From: Bradyrhizobium sp. AZCC 1610
GTDB lineage: Bacteria > Pseudomonadota > Alphaproteobacteria > Rhizobiales > Xanthobacteraceae
Length of the DNA stretch: 64,000 nucleotides
Reading direction: 5' to 3'
Assembly (NCBI RefSeq): GCF_036924515.1
Contig: NZ_JAZHRR010000001.1
Coordinates: forward strand, 5,427,001-5,491,000
Shown here: positions 17,779 through 26,405 of the stretch, one piece after another
How positions within the stretch are numbered: position 1 is the first letter of the stretch
How the letters are laid out: each line of letters opens with the position of its first letter
Translations under genes and position numbers: made by a program
Notes under the pieces: generated by a model
Database searches by the model: none
What the model saw: the letters and a program-made list of their open reading frames with translations, nothing else
What the model was told of the DNA's origin: nothing

Positions 17779-20679
17779 ATGTCGGGGACTCTGGTTGGCG
17801 AATTGATTCTCTGGCTGATCGTCGCGATCGTCGTGATCGCCATCGTCGTCTACATCGTGAACTGGCTCTACCACCGTTCGTCGAAAGAAGTGTCTTTCGT
17901 CCGCACCGGTCTGCTCGGCGAACGCGTCGTAATCAACGGTGGCGCCTTCGTGCTGCCGTTCATTCACGACTTTACGCCGGTCAACATGAACGTGCTGCCG
18001 ATGGGGGTCGTGCGGGCCAAGCACGATGCGGTGATCACCCGCGACCGCATGCGTGTCGACATCGAGGCTGACTTTTACGTCCGCGTGCGGGCGACGCGCG
18101 AGGCGGTCGCGATCGCCGCCGCCACGCTCGGACGGCGCACGCTCGAACCCGAGCAGTTGCACGCCCTGCTCTCCGGCAAGTTCATCTCTGCGATCCGTTC
18201 GGTCGCCGCCGAGATGACCATGGAGCAGATGCACGAGCAGCGCGGCGAGTATGTCATGCGGCTCAAGGCCGCCGCCGCCGAGGCGCTCGCCCAGAACGGG
18301 CTTGAGCTGGAGTCGGTCGCCATCACCGATCTCGATCAGACCGACCTGGAATATTTCAATCCGTCAAACCGGTTCGACGCCGAGGGCCTGACCCGCCTGA
18401 TGGAGGACATCGAGGCCAAGCGCAAGCTGCGCAACGACATCGAACAGGATTCGATGATCAAGATCCGCACCCGCAACCTTGACGCCGAACGCCAGGCGCT
18501 CGATATCGAGCGCGAGAGCGAGACCGCCCGCCTCGAACAGGAACGCGACATCGAGATGCGCCGCGCCCTGCAGCGCACCGAAGTGGCGCGCGAGCGCGCA
18601 TTGCGCGAGACCGAGGCCGAGCAGGCGCAAATTTCCGCCCGAGAAACGATCGAGAAGGCGCGCATCGCCAACGAGCAGGCGATCGCCGAAGCCCGCATCT
18701 CCTCCGAACGCGAAACAAGGCACCGCGAGATCGAGCGCACGCGCGCAGTCGAGGAAAGGGAATTGCTGGCGCGCGAGGAAATCGAAAAAGCGAAGATCGC
18801 CAATCAGCGTGCGGTCGATACCGCCCGCATCGCCTCTGAGCGTGAAGTGCGGCAGCGCGACATCGAGCGCACGCGGACGATCGAGGAAGCCGAGATCACG
18901 GCACGCGAGGCGGTCGAGAAGGCGCGCATTCAGCAGGATCGCTCCGTCACCGATGCGCGGATCTCCAACGAGGAGGAAACCCGAAGGCGGGAGATCGAAC
19001 GCAACCGCGCGGTCGAGGAAGCCGAAATAGCGGCGCGCGAGGCGACCGAAAAGGCCCGCATCGCCCAGACCACGATCGTCAACGTCGAACGTATCGCCTC
19101 CGACGAGCGCACCCGCGCGTTGGAGATTGCGCAGGTTCGCACCATTCAGGAAGCGGAGATCGAGGCGCAGAAGGCGGTGGAAGCGGCGCGGATCGCGCGG
19201 GAGCGGATGCTCGCAGCCGAGCGGATCGGCGCCGAGCACGCCACGCGCAAGCTGGAAATCGAGCGCAACCAGGCGCTCGAAGTCGCAGGGATCACCGCGC
19301 GCGAGGCGACGGAATCTTCCCGCATCGCCCAGGAAGAGCGCGTTCGCTCGCTCGAAATTGCGCGCAACCGCGCCATCGAGGAGGCCGACATCGCCTCGCG
19401 CGAAGCCATCGAGGCCGCGCGCATCGCCCAGGAGAAGGTGATCGCCGCCCAGCGCATCCGGGCCGAGAAGGAAACCAGGGGGCTCGAGATCGACCGCACC
19501 GAATCGATCGAGGCCGCCGAACTCAAGCGGCGCGATGCGATCGAGCGGCGGCGCGTCGAGGTCGAGCTGGCGCTCGAAGCCGAACGCATCGCTTCGTCGA
19601 AGACCCGCGAGGTGCTCAATATCGACCAGAAGAAGGCGGTCGAGATCGCCGACGAGGAGCGCGTGATTGCGCTTGCCGCCAAGCGTTCTGAGCGGATCGA
19701 CGCCGACCGGCAGGTCAAGCAGGCCGAGATCAACGCGCGCAAGGAAGTCGAAACCACCGATGTCTCCCGCGAGCAGGCGCTCGAAGCCGCGCGGCTCGCC
19801 CGCCGGCGCGCGATCGAGCAACTCGAAGTCGCCCGCGTCCAGGCGCTGCAGGAGGCCGAGATCGCCTCCCGCGAGGAAGTCGAGCGGGCCCGTATCGCCT
19901 CCGACCGCGGCCTCGACGAAGCGCGTATCGGCCGCGAGCGCGATCTGCGCAAGCTGGAGGTCAATCGCGAGAAGGACGTCGAGACGGCGCTGATGGAAAA
20001 GGCCATCGCCCTTTACCAGAAGTCTCTCGAGGAATCGGCCGCCAAGGTGGCCGCCGAGGATGCGCGCGCGGGGGCGACCGAGGCGGCCGAGCGCGTGGTC
20101 ACCGCCCGCGACAGCGAGATCGCCAGGCGCCAGAAGACCATCGAGGTGCTGCTGGCGGAGAAGCGGGCCGAGGAAACCCGTATCGGGGCCGACGCCGAGC
20201 GCGTCCGCGCCGCCGTCGAGGCCGAGGCGCAGCGGCTGCTCAACGAAGCCGAAAACGTGCTCACCGACCAGGCGCGCTACTCGCTGTTCCGCCGCAAGCT
20301 GCTCGACCGCATCGAAGGCATCGTGCGCGAGAGCGTCAAGCCGATGGAGAAGATCGAAGGCATCCGCATCCTTCAGGTGGACGGGCTCAACGGCGGTGGC
20401 GGCGGGGGCAATGGCGGCCGCAGCGCCACCGACGAGGTGATCGACTCGGCGCTGCGTTACCGGGTGCAGGCGCCGCTGATCGACTCGCTCCTCGCCGATA
20501 TCGGCGTCGAGGGCGGGAGCCTTGCCAGGATGCCCGGCCTGATCCGCGAAGCGCGCGACATGCAGGGCATCAAGGAGTCAACGTCACGCAGGAGCAGTCC
20601 GGGCAAGCCCGACGCGGCTCCTTCTACCCCGGCCACAGGCGAGCCGCCTGCCGAACGTGGACCGCGCAAGAAAGGCTAA
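17779..20679 (+). CDS. flotillin-like SPFH protein with very long hendecad coiled coil
   Basis: The 966-residue product starts with one membrane helix (about 8-30, LILWLIVAIVVIAIVVYIVN), then an SPFH domain (about 36-210, with VSFVRTGLLGERVVINGGAFVLP and DFYVRVRATREAV). From about 215 to 800 it is a continuous charged coiled coil built from ERxRAIEEAEIAAREA-VEKARIA units. Between residues 315 and 567 the unit is 44 residues (four elevens), with one 33-residue unit. A C-terminal region has a Gly run, then a helical part and a Lys/Pro-rich tail. Flotillins usually have about 500-700 residues and organise membrane microdomains. GGGAGG precedes the ATG. Its place between transport genes and the molybdoenzyme suggests a scaffold for the pathway, which is inference. 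Confidence 0.88.
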   Translation: MSGTLVGELILWLIVAIVVIAIVVYIVNWLYHRSSKEVSFVRTGLLGERVVINGGAFVLPFIHDFTPVNMNVLPMGVVRAKHDAVITRDRMRVDIEADFYVRVRATREAVAIAAATLGRRTLEPEQLHALLSGKFISAIRSVAAEMTMEQMHEQRGEYVMRLKAAAAEALAQNGLELESVAITDLDQTDLEYFNPSNRFDAEGLTRLMEDIEAKRKLRNDIEQDSMIKIRTRNLDAERQALDIERESETARLEQERDIEMRRALQRTEVARERALRETEAEQAQISARETIEKARIANEQAIAEARISSERETRHREIERTRAVEERELLAREEIEKAKIANQRAVDTARIASEREVRQRDIERTRTIEEAEITAREAVEKARIQQDRSVTDARISNEEETRRREIERNRAVEEAEIAAREATEKARIAQTTIVNVERIASDERTRALEIAQVRTIQEAEIEAQKAVEAARIARERMLAAERIGAEHATRKLEIERNQALEVAGITAREATESSRIAQEERVRSLEIARNRAIEEADIASREAIEAARIAQEKVIAAQRIRAEKETRGLEIDRTESIEAAELKRRDAIERRRVEVELALEAERIASSKTREVLNIDQKKAVEIADEERVIALAAKRSERIDADRQVKQAEINARKEVETTDVSREQALEAARLARRRAIEQLEVARVQALQEAEIASREEVERARIASDRGLDEARIGRERDLRKLEVNREKDVETALMEKAIALYQKSLEESAAKVAAEDARAGATEAAERVVTARDSEIARRQKTIEVLLAEKRAEETRIGADAERVRAAVEAEAQRLLNEAENVLTDQARYSLFRRKLLDRIEGIVRESVKPMEKIEGIRILQVDGLNGGGGGGNGGRSATDEVIDSALRYRVQAPLIDSLLADIGVEGGSLARMPGLIREARDMQGIKESTSRRSSPGKPDAAPSTPATGEPPAERGPRKKG
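18721..19479 (+). repeat. in-frame 132-base tandem repeats in the flotillin-like gene
   Basis: Successive units begin at 18721, 18853, 18985, 19117 and 19249 (132 bases each), followed by a short 99-base unit to 19347 and a last 132-base unit from 19348. Each codes for 44 (or 33) residues, a multiple of the 11-residue hendecad. The units are diverged at the DNA level, so they reflect old duplication under protein-level selection, not recent slippage. Confidence 0.85.
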
Positions 20680-20688
20680 GAGCACACC

Positions 20689-21126
20689 ATGGCCCGGGTC
20701 TACATCTCCACCGTCGTCAACGCCCGCAACGACCGCGTCTGGGCGCGGGTGCGCGACTTCAACGGCCTGCCCAACTGGCATCCTGCGATTGCGGAGAGCC
20801 GCATCGAGGGCGGCGAGCCCGCCGACAAGATCGGATGCGTGCGCGATTTTCGCCTGCGCAACGGCGACCGCATCCGCGAGAAACTGCTCGGCCTCTCCGA
20901 CTACGACATGTTCTGCACCTACTCGATCCTGGAGTCGCCGATGGGGGTGGAGAACTACGTAGCGACCCTGCGGCTCACGCCGGTAACCGACGGCGACCAG
21001 ACCTTTCTCGAATGGACCGCCGAGTTCGATTGCGCGCCCGAGCGCGAGATCGAACTCGTCAACAATATCGGGACCGGCGTGTTTCAGGGCGGCTTTGATG
21101 CGCTCAAGCGCGCCTTCGGAGGCTAG
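20689..21126 (+). CDS. SRPBCC family protein, CoxG-like (copy 1)
   Basis: This 145-residue protein has the START/SRPBCC fold typical of polyketide-cyclase and CoxG families: NARNDRVWARVRDFNGLPNWHP near the start, then EGGEPADKIGCVRDFRLRNGDRIRE and TFLEWTAEFDCAPE. Such proteins hold hydrophobic ligands in a deep cavity. CoxG-type members accompany molybdenum hydroxylases and have been linked to membrane attachment or quinone handling. It is the first of two adjacent paralogues and lies directly before the hydroxylase subunits. No membrane tail is visible here, unlike classical CoxG. Confidence 0.82.
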   Translation: MARVYISTVVNARNDRVWARVRDFNGLPNWHPAIAESRIEGGEPADKIGCVRDFRLRNGDRIREKLLGLSDYDMFCTYSILESPMGVENYVATLRLTPVTDGDQTFLEWTAEFDCAPEREIELVNNIGTGVFQGGFDALKRAFGG

Positions 21127-21127
21127 C

Positions 21128-21571
21128 GTGCCGCATATCGTCAAAAGCACCATCCTCGACGCGCCGACCGGCGCGGTTTGGAATGTGCTGCGCGATTTCA
21201 ACGGCCACGACCGCTGGCACCCCGCGGTGGCCACCAGCACCATCGAGCGTGCGCAGGCGTCGGACAAGATCGGCTGTATCAGACGCTTCAAGCTGCAGGA
21301 CGGCTCGGAGCTGCGCGAGCAACTGCTGGCGCTGTCGGACCTCGAACAGACCTTCAGCTACTGCCTGCTCGATACGCCGATCCCGATGTTCAACTATGTG
21401 GCCCATGTCCGCCTGCTGCCGGTCACCGACGGCGACCGCACCTTCTGGCACTGGGAATCCAGGTTCACCACGCGACCCGCGGATGCCGAGCGGCTGACGC
21501 AGATGGTCGCGGAACAGATCTATCAAGCCGGCTTCGATTCCATTCGCCGGCACCTGAGGGAGGCCGCATGA
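21128..21571 (+). CDS. SRPBCC family protein, CoxG-like (copy 2)
   Basis: This 147-residue paralogue of the preceding gene shares the layout GAVWNVLRDFNGHDRWHPAV, QASDKIGCIRRFKLQDGSELREQLL and LLPVTDGDRTFWHWES. The GTG at 21128, one base after the preceding stop, matches the N-terminus of copy 1 and is preferred over the longer in-frame opening at 21095. The two copies are alike along their whole length but clearly diverged, so this is an old tandem duplication. They may form a heterodimer or bind successive intermediates, which is inference. Confidence 0.82.
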   Translation: MPHIVKSTILDAPTGAVWNVLRDFNGHDRWHPAVATSTIERAQASDKIGCIRRFKLQDGSELREQLLALSDLEQTFSYCLLDTPIPMFNYVAHVRLLPVTDGDRTFWHWESRFTTRPADAERLTQMVAEQIYQAGFDSIRRHLREAA

Positions 21572-21587
21572 ACGCGGAGGCAAAGCC

Positions 21588-22406
21588 ATGCCCGTCACGG
21601 TGAAGACATTCGCGAGTTTTGGCGAGGCGGCATCGGCATTGTCGTCCGACCGCAGCGCGCGCTATCTCGGCGGCGGCACGCTGGTGATGCGCGCTCTCAA
21701 CGAAGGCGACGTCTCGATCTCGACCGTGGTGCGCGCGACCGACCAGGCGCTGGCACGCGTCGATGTGGCGAGTTCGCGGATCACGATCGGGGCCGGCGTC
21801 ACCTTCTCCAGGATCTTGGCCGAACGCGATCTTGCGTTTCTGCACGCGCCCGCGCGCTCGATCGGCGGGCCGGCGGTGCGCAACATGGGCACGGTGGGCG
21901 GCAACCTGTTCGCGCCCAGCCCCTACGGCGACTTCGCCGTGGCGCTGCTGGCGCTCGACGCGACTGTCTCCGTCCAGGGCGGGCTGGGTGCCCGCGACAT
22001 GGCAATCGAGGAATTCCTGCAATCCCGCGAACGGCAGAGCGGCGCATTGGTGCTGGCCGTCTCCTGTCAGCGCCCCGCGAGCGCCGACGCCTTCCGCTAT
22101 CGCAAGATCGCCCGTATCAAGCCAAAAGGCGGTTCGGTGATCACGATTGCCGCGCATCTGCCTGTCAGCGGTGGTCGCGTATCCGGTGCCCGCATCGCGC
22201 TCGGCTCGATGGCCGCCACGCAAATTCGCGCAAGGGCCGCCGAGCGCGCGCTGGAGGGACGCCCGCTGGACGATGCGGCGATCAGCGCCGCCACCGCAGC
22301 CGCCACGGAGGGCGTATCGCCCACAGACAACGCCCTTGGCAGCGCCTGGTATCGCCGCGAGATCGTCGGCGTCCATCTGCGCCGCCTGCTGTCCGGCCTG
22401 GAGTAA
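21588..22406 (+). CDS. molybdenum hydroxylase FAD-binding subunit (CoxM/NdhF type)
   Basis: The product (272 residues) is the medium, FAD-carrying subunit of an aerobic molybdenum hydroxylase. The two FAD loops are seen: ARYLGGGTLVMRAL near residue 25 and VRNMGTVGGNLFAPSPYGDFA near 105. A C-terminal CO_deh_flav-type domain follows (AFRYRKIARIKPKGGSVITIAA). It passes electrons from the iron-sulfur subunit to an acceptor. The gene lies 16 bases after the SRPBCC pair and 5 bases before the iron-sulfur subunit, in the same order as coxM-S-L. Confidence 0.9.
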   Translation: MPVTVKTFASFGEAASALSSDRSARYLGGGTLVMRALNEGDVSISTVVRATDQALARVDVASSRITIGAGVTFSRILAERDLAFLHAPARSIGGPAVRNMGTVGGNLFAPSPYGDFAVALLALDATVSVQGGLGARDMAIEEFLQSRERQSGALVLAVSCQRPASADAFRYRKIARIKPKGGSVITIAAHLPVSGGRVSGARIALGSMAATQIRARAAERALEGRPLDDAAISAATAAATEGVSPTDNALGSAWYRREIVGVHLRRLLSGLE

Positions 22407-22411
22407 GCATC

Positions 22412-22891
22412 ATGACCAAGACCCCGCTCCAGTTTCGTCACAATGGCCGCGATGTCGCTGTGTTCGTCGACGGCGGCGTCAATCTCCTGGTCGCGCTTCG
22501 CGAATTGATCGGCGACATGACGCCGAAATTCGGCTGCGGCCAGGGCGGCTGCGGCGCCTGCAGCGTGCTGATCGACGGCGAACTCCATCTCTCCTGCCTG
22601 ACGCTGGCGGAAACCGTGAACGGCCGCTCGATCGAAACGCTCGACGGGCTGAAGGACGGGCCCAATCTGCATCCGCTGCAGCGCGCCTTCATGGAGCAAT
22701 TCGCGGCGCAGTGCGGATACTGCACGCCGGGCATGCTGATGGCGGCGAAGGCGCTGCTCGATCGCAATCCGTCGCCGACCCGCGCCGAAGTCGTAGAGGC
22801 GATTTCGGGCAATATCTGCCGCTGCACCGGCTACGAGCCGATCATCAACGCCGTCCTCGCCGCCGCCACGAGCGGACGCGCCCGCGCCTAA
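22412..22891 (+). CDS. molybdenum hydroxylase [2Fe-2S] subunit (CoxS type)
   Basis: The product (159 residues) has both iron-sulfur clusters of the family. The plant-ferredoxin-type cluster uses Cys42, Cys47, Cys50 and Cys62 (CGQGGCGACSV and SCL), and the second uses Cys101, Cys104, Cys136 and Cys138 (CGYCTPGM and CRCTGYEP). Length and spacing are standard. It links the molybdopterin subunit to the FAD subunit. All cluster ligands are present, so the subunit should be functional. Confidence 0.95.
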   Translation: MTKTPLQFRHNGRDVAVFVDGGVNLLVALRELIGDMTPKFGCGQGGCGACSVLIDGELHLSCLTLAETVNGRSIETLDGLKDGPNLHPLQRAFMEQFAAQCGYCTPGMLMAAKALLDRNPSPTRAEVVEAISGNICRCTGYEPIINAVLAAATSGRARA

Positions 22892-22902
22892 AGGGAACGA
22901 CC

Positions 22903-24489
22903 ATGCTGGAATTGCGCAAGGACATCTTCGCCGACGAGCGCGACGACAATCTGAAGGAGATCGGAAAGGGCACGCAGCGCCAGGACATGCTCGGCCATGT
23001 CACGGGCACCTCGACCTATTTCGACGACCACAAGCTGCAGGGCATGCTCCATCTTAAAGTACTACGCAGCCCGCACGCCCATGCTCGCCTGCGCCGCATC
23101 GACACGATGGAAGCGGAACGTTCGCCCGGCGTGCGCCGCATCATTCGCGGGGCCGACGTTCCAATCAATCTCAACACGCTCCTCAGCCTGATCAATTTCG
23201 GCAAGGACGACGAGCCGTCGCTCGCCGTCGACAAGGTGCGCTACAAGGGCGAGCCGATCGTGGCTATCGTCGCCGACAGTCCGCGGGAGGCGTATGAGGC
23301 GCTCGCCAAAGTGCGGGTCGATTACGAGCCGCTGCCCGCGGTGTTCGACGTCGAGGAAGCGCTAAAGCCGGGCGCGCCCGTCGTCAACGAGGTCTATCCC
23401 AAGAACACCTTCATCTATCACGATATCTACGATCATCAGAAGCTGCGGTTCGGCGACGTCGAGCGCGGCCTCGCCGAGGCCGATCATGTGCTCGAACAGG
23501 GTTACCAGATGTCGCCGATCGAGCATGCGCCGACCGAGACCAATGGCTCGATTGCGGCGCCCGATACCAACGGTCGCTACGTCGTCTACACCTCGACGCA
23601 GGCTTTGTTCTTCTCGCTCGATACCTGCGCAAAAATCCTCGACGTACCCTCCAACACCTTCCACTTCATTGGCGGAACCGTAGGCGGCGGTTTCGGCGGC
23701 AAGGTGGACACGCTCACCGAACCGCTCGCCATTCTCGGCGCGATGCTGACCGGGCGTCCGGTGCGCTATCAGCTCGGCCGCGAGGAGGAGATGCAGTTCG
23801 GCTCGCCGCGCGGCGCCGAACGCATCTACATCAAGGACGGCGTGATGCGCGACGGACGCATCGTCGCGCGCAAGATTCGCGCCTATTTCGACAGCGGCGC
23901 CTATACCCGGCTCTCAAGCTACGCCGTGGTCAAATGCGCGGCGCACCTGCCCGGGCCCTATACGATCCCCAACGTCCATGGCGATATCTACTGCGTGTTC
24001 ACCAACCGGACGCCCGCGACCGCCATGCGCGGCTTCGGCGTCACGGCGATGGACTTTGCGCTCGAATGCCAGATGGACAAGCTCGCCCATCTCGTCGGCA
24101 TCGACCCGATGGAGTTTCGGATTCTCAACGCCTATCGCGACGGCGACATGAAGGCGCACCGGCGCGAGGCGAAGAACACCGCGCTGATCGAATGCGTCCA
24201 GGTCGCCGCGGAAAAGGCCAAGTGGCCGCTTCGCGAAGAGGTCAAGCGCATGTCCTCGCGCAAGGACGGCGGCGGCAGCCGGGCGACGATATCGCCGACG
24301 CCGCTCGAACCTGTCCCCCAACGCGCTGCGGCTGTGCAGCAGCGAACCACTTACGATCGCGCGCCCGCTGCAACGACCCAGCAACCGCCGCCCGCGCCGA
24401 CACCGCCCCCTCCCCCGCGACCGCAGGCTCCATCGCCCTCGCATGGCGCCACCCGCTTCTCTTCCGTCTTCGGCACCAGGAGACGCTGA
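22903..24489 (+). CDS. molybdenum hydroxylase large subunit, N-terminal part (separate gene)
   Basis: This 528-residue protein covers the first half of a CoxL/XdhB-type large subunit: the hammerhead domain (GTSTYFDDHKLQGMLHLKVLRSPHAHARL) and first molybdopterin-binding domain (FIGGTVGGGFGGKVDTLTEP and TPATAMRGFGVTAMDFALECQMD). It then stops where other large subunits continue; residues about 440-528 are a Ser/Pro-rich tail with a run of prolines. The rest is encoded by the next gene. The CO dehydrogenase loop AYRCSFR is absent, with TAMRGFG in its place, so CO is not the substrate. The ATG at 22903 follows AAGGGAACGACC; an in-frame opening back to 22147 only overlaps coxM and coxS. Confidence 0.9.
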   Translation: MLELRKDIFADERDDNLKEIGKGTQRQDMLGHVTGTSTYFDDHKLQGMLHLKVLRSPHAHARLRRIDTMEAERSPGVRRIIRGADVPINLNTLLSLINFGKDDEPSLAVDKVRYKGEPIVAIVADSPREAYEALAKVRVDYEPLPAVFDVEEALKPGAPVVNEVYPKNTFIYHDIYDHQKLRFGDVERGLAEADHVLEQGYQMSPIEHAPTETNGSIAAPDTNGRYVVYTSTQALFFSLDTCAKILDVPSNTFHFIGGTVGGGFGGKVDTLTEPLAILGAMLTGRPVRYQLGREEEMQFGSPRGAERIYIKDGVMRDGRIVARKIRAYFDSGAYTRLSSYAVVKCAAHLPGPYTIPNVHGDIYCVFTNRTPATAMRGFGVTAMDFALECQMDKLAHLVGIDPMEFRILNAYRDGDMKAHRREAKNTALIECVQVAAEKAKWPLREEVKRMSSRKDGGGSRATISPTPLEPVPQRAAAVQQRTTYDRAPAATTQQPPPAPTPPPPPRPQAPSPSHGATRFSSVFGTRRR

Positions 24490-24491
24490 CC

Positions 24492-25514
24492 ATGGCAAAG
24501 CATCGTGGACGCGGCATCGCCTCGATCAACTATCCCATCGGCATGAATCTCGGCGGCGACCCCAGCCAGGCGCTGGTTCATTCCAACCCCAGCGGCAAGT
24601 TCACGGTATCGTTGTCGTCGATCGATCTCGGCCAGGGCATGAAATCGGTGACGCGGCAGATCTGTGCGGAGACGCTAGGCGTGCCGGTCGAAGACGTCTA
24701 TGTCGATACTGCGGATTCCGACACCGGGCCGCACTGCATGGGCTCGTTCGCGTCGCGCGGCACGCATCGCGTCGGCAATGCTGTCATGGCGGCGGCCAAA
24801 GAGGCGCGCGGTGTGATGATGGAAGCGGCCGCCGAGGAGCTGGAGGTCAACGCCGCCGATCTCGATACCGACGGGCGCGGCAACATCCACGTCAAGGGCG
24901 CGCCGCACCGCTCGATCTCCACCAAGGACGTCGCGATCGCCGCGCAATTCAAGCAAGGCAAGACGATATCGGGACGCGGCATCTTTCTGGTGCCGCTTTC
25001 CGAGGTCAATCCCGAAACCGGCGAGATGTCACCCGCCACCTGCTACGCGCATGCATGCCTGGTCGCCGAGGTCGAGGTGGACGATGAGACCGGTGAAGTC
25101 GCGATGGTGCGCATGGACAGTGCGTATGAACTCGGCCGCGCGCTCAATCCGCGGTTGGTGGAGCAGCAACTCGTCGGCGGCGCGTGGATGGGGATCAGCC
25201 ACGCGCTGTTTGAAACGCCCGAGCCTTATTATCCCGACCCCGCTCACGGCCCGCGCGACTTCGTCGAATATCTGATGCCCGGCCCCGGCGACGTCTGCCC
25301 GCACGATATCGCGGTGCTGGAACGCCCCGCCGCCGACGGGCCGTTCGGAGCCAAAGGACCCGGGGAGATGTGCGCAAATCCGGTGCTGCCCGCGGTCGCC
25401 AATGCCATCTTCAATGCCGTCGGCGTACGGATGGATGAACTGCCGATCACGCCGGAAAAAGTCTTGCGGGCGATCAAGGCGCAGGGCGGCGCGCGGCCGC
25501 AGGCGAAGCGCTGA
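24492..25514 (+). CDS. molybdenum hydroxylase large subunit, C-terminal part (separate gene)
   Basis: The 340-residue product supplies the second molybdopterin-binding domain missing from the preceding gene. It starts MAKHRGRGIASINYPIGMNLGGDPSQ, carries SSIDLGQGMKSVTRQICAETLGV, and ends with the active-site segment GPFGAKGPGEMCANPVLPAVANAI, where the conserved Glu is the usual catalytic base. Only two bases separate it from the first half and it is in another frame. Because both halves keep their motifs and this one has its own start, a natural two-chain subunit is more likely than a recent frameshift. Confidence 0.88.
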   Translation: MAKHRGRGIASINYPIGMNLGGDPSQALVHSNPSGKFTVSLSSIDLGQGMKSVTRQICAETLGVPVEDVYVDTADSDTGPHCMGSFASRGTHRVGNAVMAAAKEARGVMMEAAAEELEVNAADLDTDGRGNIHVKGAPHRSISTKDVAIAAQFKQGKTISGRGIFLVPLSEVNPETGEMSPATCYAHACLVAEVEVDDETGEVAMVRMDSAYELGRALNPRLVEQQLVGGAWMGISHALFETPEPYYPDPAHGPRDFVEYLMPGPGDVCPHDIAVLERPAADGPFGAKGPGEMCANPVLPAVANAIFNAVGVRMDELPITPEKVLRAIKAQGGARPQAKR

Positions 25515-25523
25515 GGTCTTTCC

Positions 25524-26405
25524 ATGGTGGTACGCGGCAACATCGTCGGCATCGACAGCCCGGAGGCGCTCGAACGGGCGTTGCGGACGGCATATTATTT
25601 GGCAGACGAAGGCCTCGCGACGGCTGCGTATCTCGGGCTTGCGCTCGGCAAGCCACTGCTGCTGGAAGGCGCGCCGGGCGTCGGCAAGACCGAAGCCGCA
25701 AAAGCCATCGCCGCCGTGCTCGGCCGCCGCCTGATCCGCCTGCAATGCTATGAGGGCATCGACGCATCAGCCGCGCTCTACGAGTGGAACTATCCGCGCC
25801 AGATGCTCGCGATTCGCCAGGCCGGCGAGGAAACGATCGACATCTATGGCGAGACTTTTCTGATCGAGCGGCCGATGCTTGCTTCCTTGCGCGCGCCTGA
25901 TTCCACCGTCCTGCTGATCGATGAAATCGACCGTGCCGACCAGGAGTTCGAGGCGTTCCTGCTCGAATTCCTCTCCGACTTCCAGATCTCCATTCCTGAG
26001 CGCGGCACGGTCCGCGCCACCGAGCGCCCCGTCGTCGTGCTGACCTCGAACCGCACCCGCGACCTGCACGAAGCGCTGCGCCGCCGCTGCGTCTATCATT
26101 GGATCGAATACCCCACCGCCGAGCGCGAGGCGCGCATCGTGATGATGCGGGCATCGAGCGTCGCCGAAGCAACCGCACGCGCCGTCGTCGCCGCTGTCGG
26201 GCGGCTGCGGCGCGAGCCGCTGAGCAAGGCGCCGGGCATTGCGGAAGCCGTGGACTGGGCCGAAGCGGCCACGCTGCTGCACGAGCGCGGCGCGCGTTGG
26301 CCCGACGCGTTCAAGCGCTCGATCGGCGTTGCGCTGAAGGATGAGGAGGACCTCACCTTCATCTCCGGCCGGCTCGACGCCCTCATTGCGGAGGCTGCCG
26401 CGTGA
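25524..26405 (+). CDS. MoxR family AAA ATPase (CoxD-like)
   Basis: The product (293 residues) is a MoxR/CoxD-type AAA+ ATPase: Walker A EGAPGVGKTEAAKAIA near residue 52, Walker B VLLIDEIDRADQEFEAFLLE near 130, sensor 1 VVLTSNRTRDLHEALRRRC. CoxD-type ATPases act with a VWA partner to mature the metal centre of molybdenum hydroxylases. Here the stop overlaps the GTG start of the VWA gene, so they are coupled. The coxL-D-E order is kept. Confidence 0.92.
   Translation: MVVRGNIVGIDSPEALERALRTAYYLADEGLATAAYLGLALGKPLLLEGAPGVGKTEAAKAIAAVLGRRLIRLQCYEGIDASAALYEWNYPRQMLAIRQAGEETIDIYGETFLIERPMLASLRAPDSTVLLIDEIDRADQEFEAFLLEFLSDFQISIPERGTVRATERPVVVLTSNRTRDLHEALRRRCVYHWIEYPTAEREARIVMMRASSVAEATARAVVAAVGRLRREPLSKAPGIAEAVDWAEAATLLHERGARWPDAFKRSIGVALKDEEDLTFISGRLDALIAEAAA

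Noticed and set aside
18721..19479. Regular 132-base repeats that could suggest a CRISPR or satellite array
   Set aside because: The repeats are diverged, have no conserved short repeat with unique spacers, and stay in one coding frame with hendecad periodicity; they are protein repeats.
18364..19821. Long open frame (485 codons) on the minus strand opposite the flotillin-like gene
   Set aside because: Its composition mirrors the GC-rich repeat codons of the real gene; no ribosome site or recognisable family is present.
22147..22902. In-frame upstream extension of the large-subunit gene over coxM and coxS
   Set aside because: The extension is out of phase with the two real genes, and the ATG at 22903 gives the normal N-terminus of the family.
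22903..25514. Annotation as CO dehydrogenase large subunit
   Set aside because: The diagnostic AYRCSFR loop with the copper-binding Cys is replaced by TAMRGFG.
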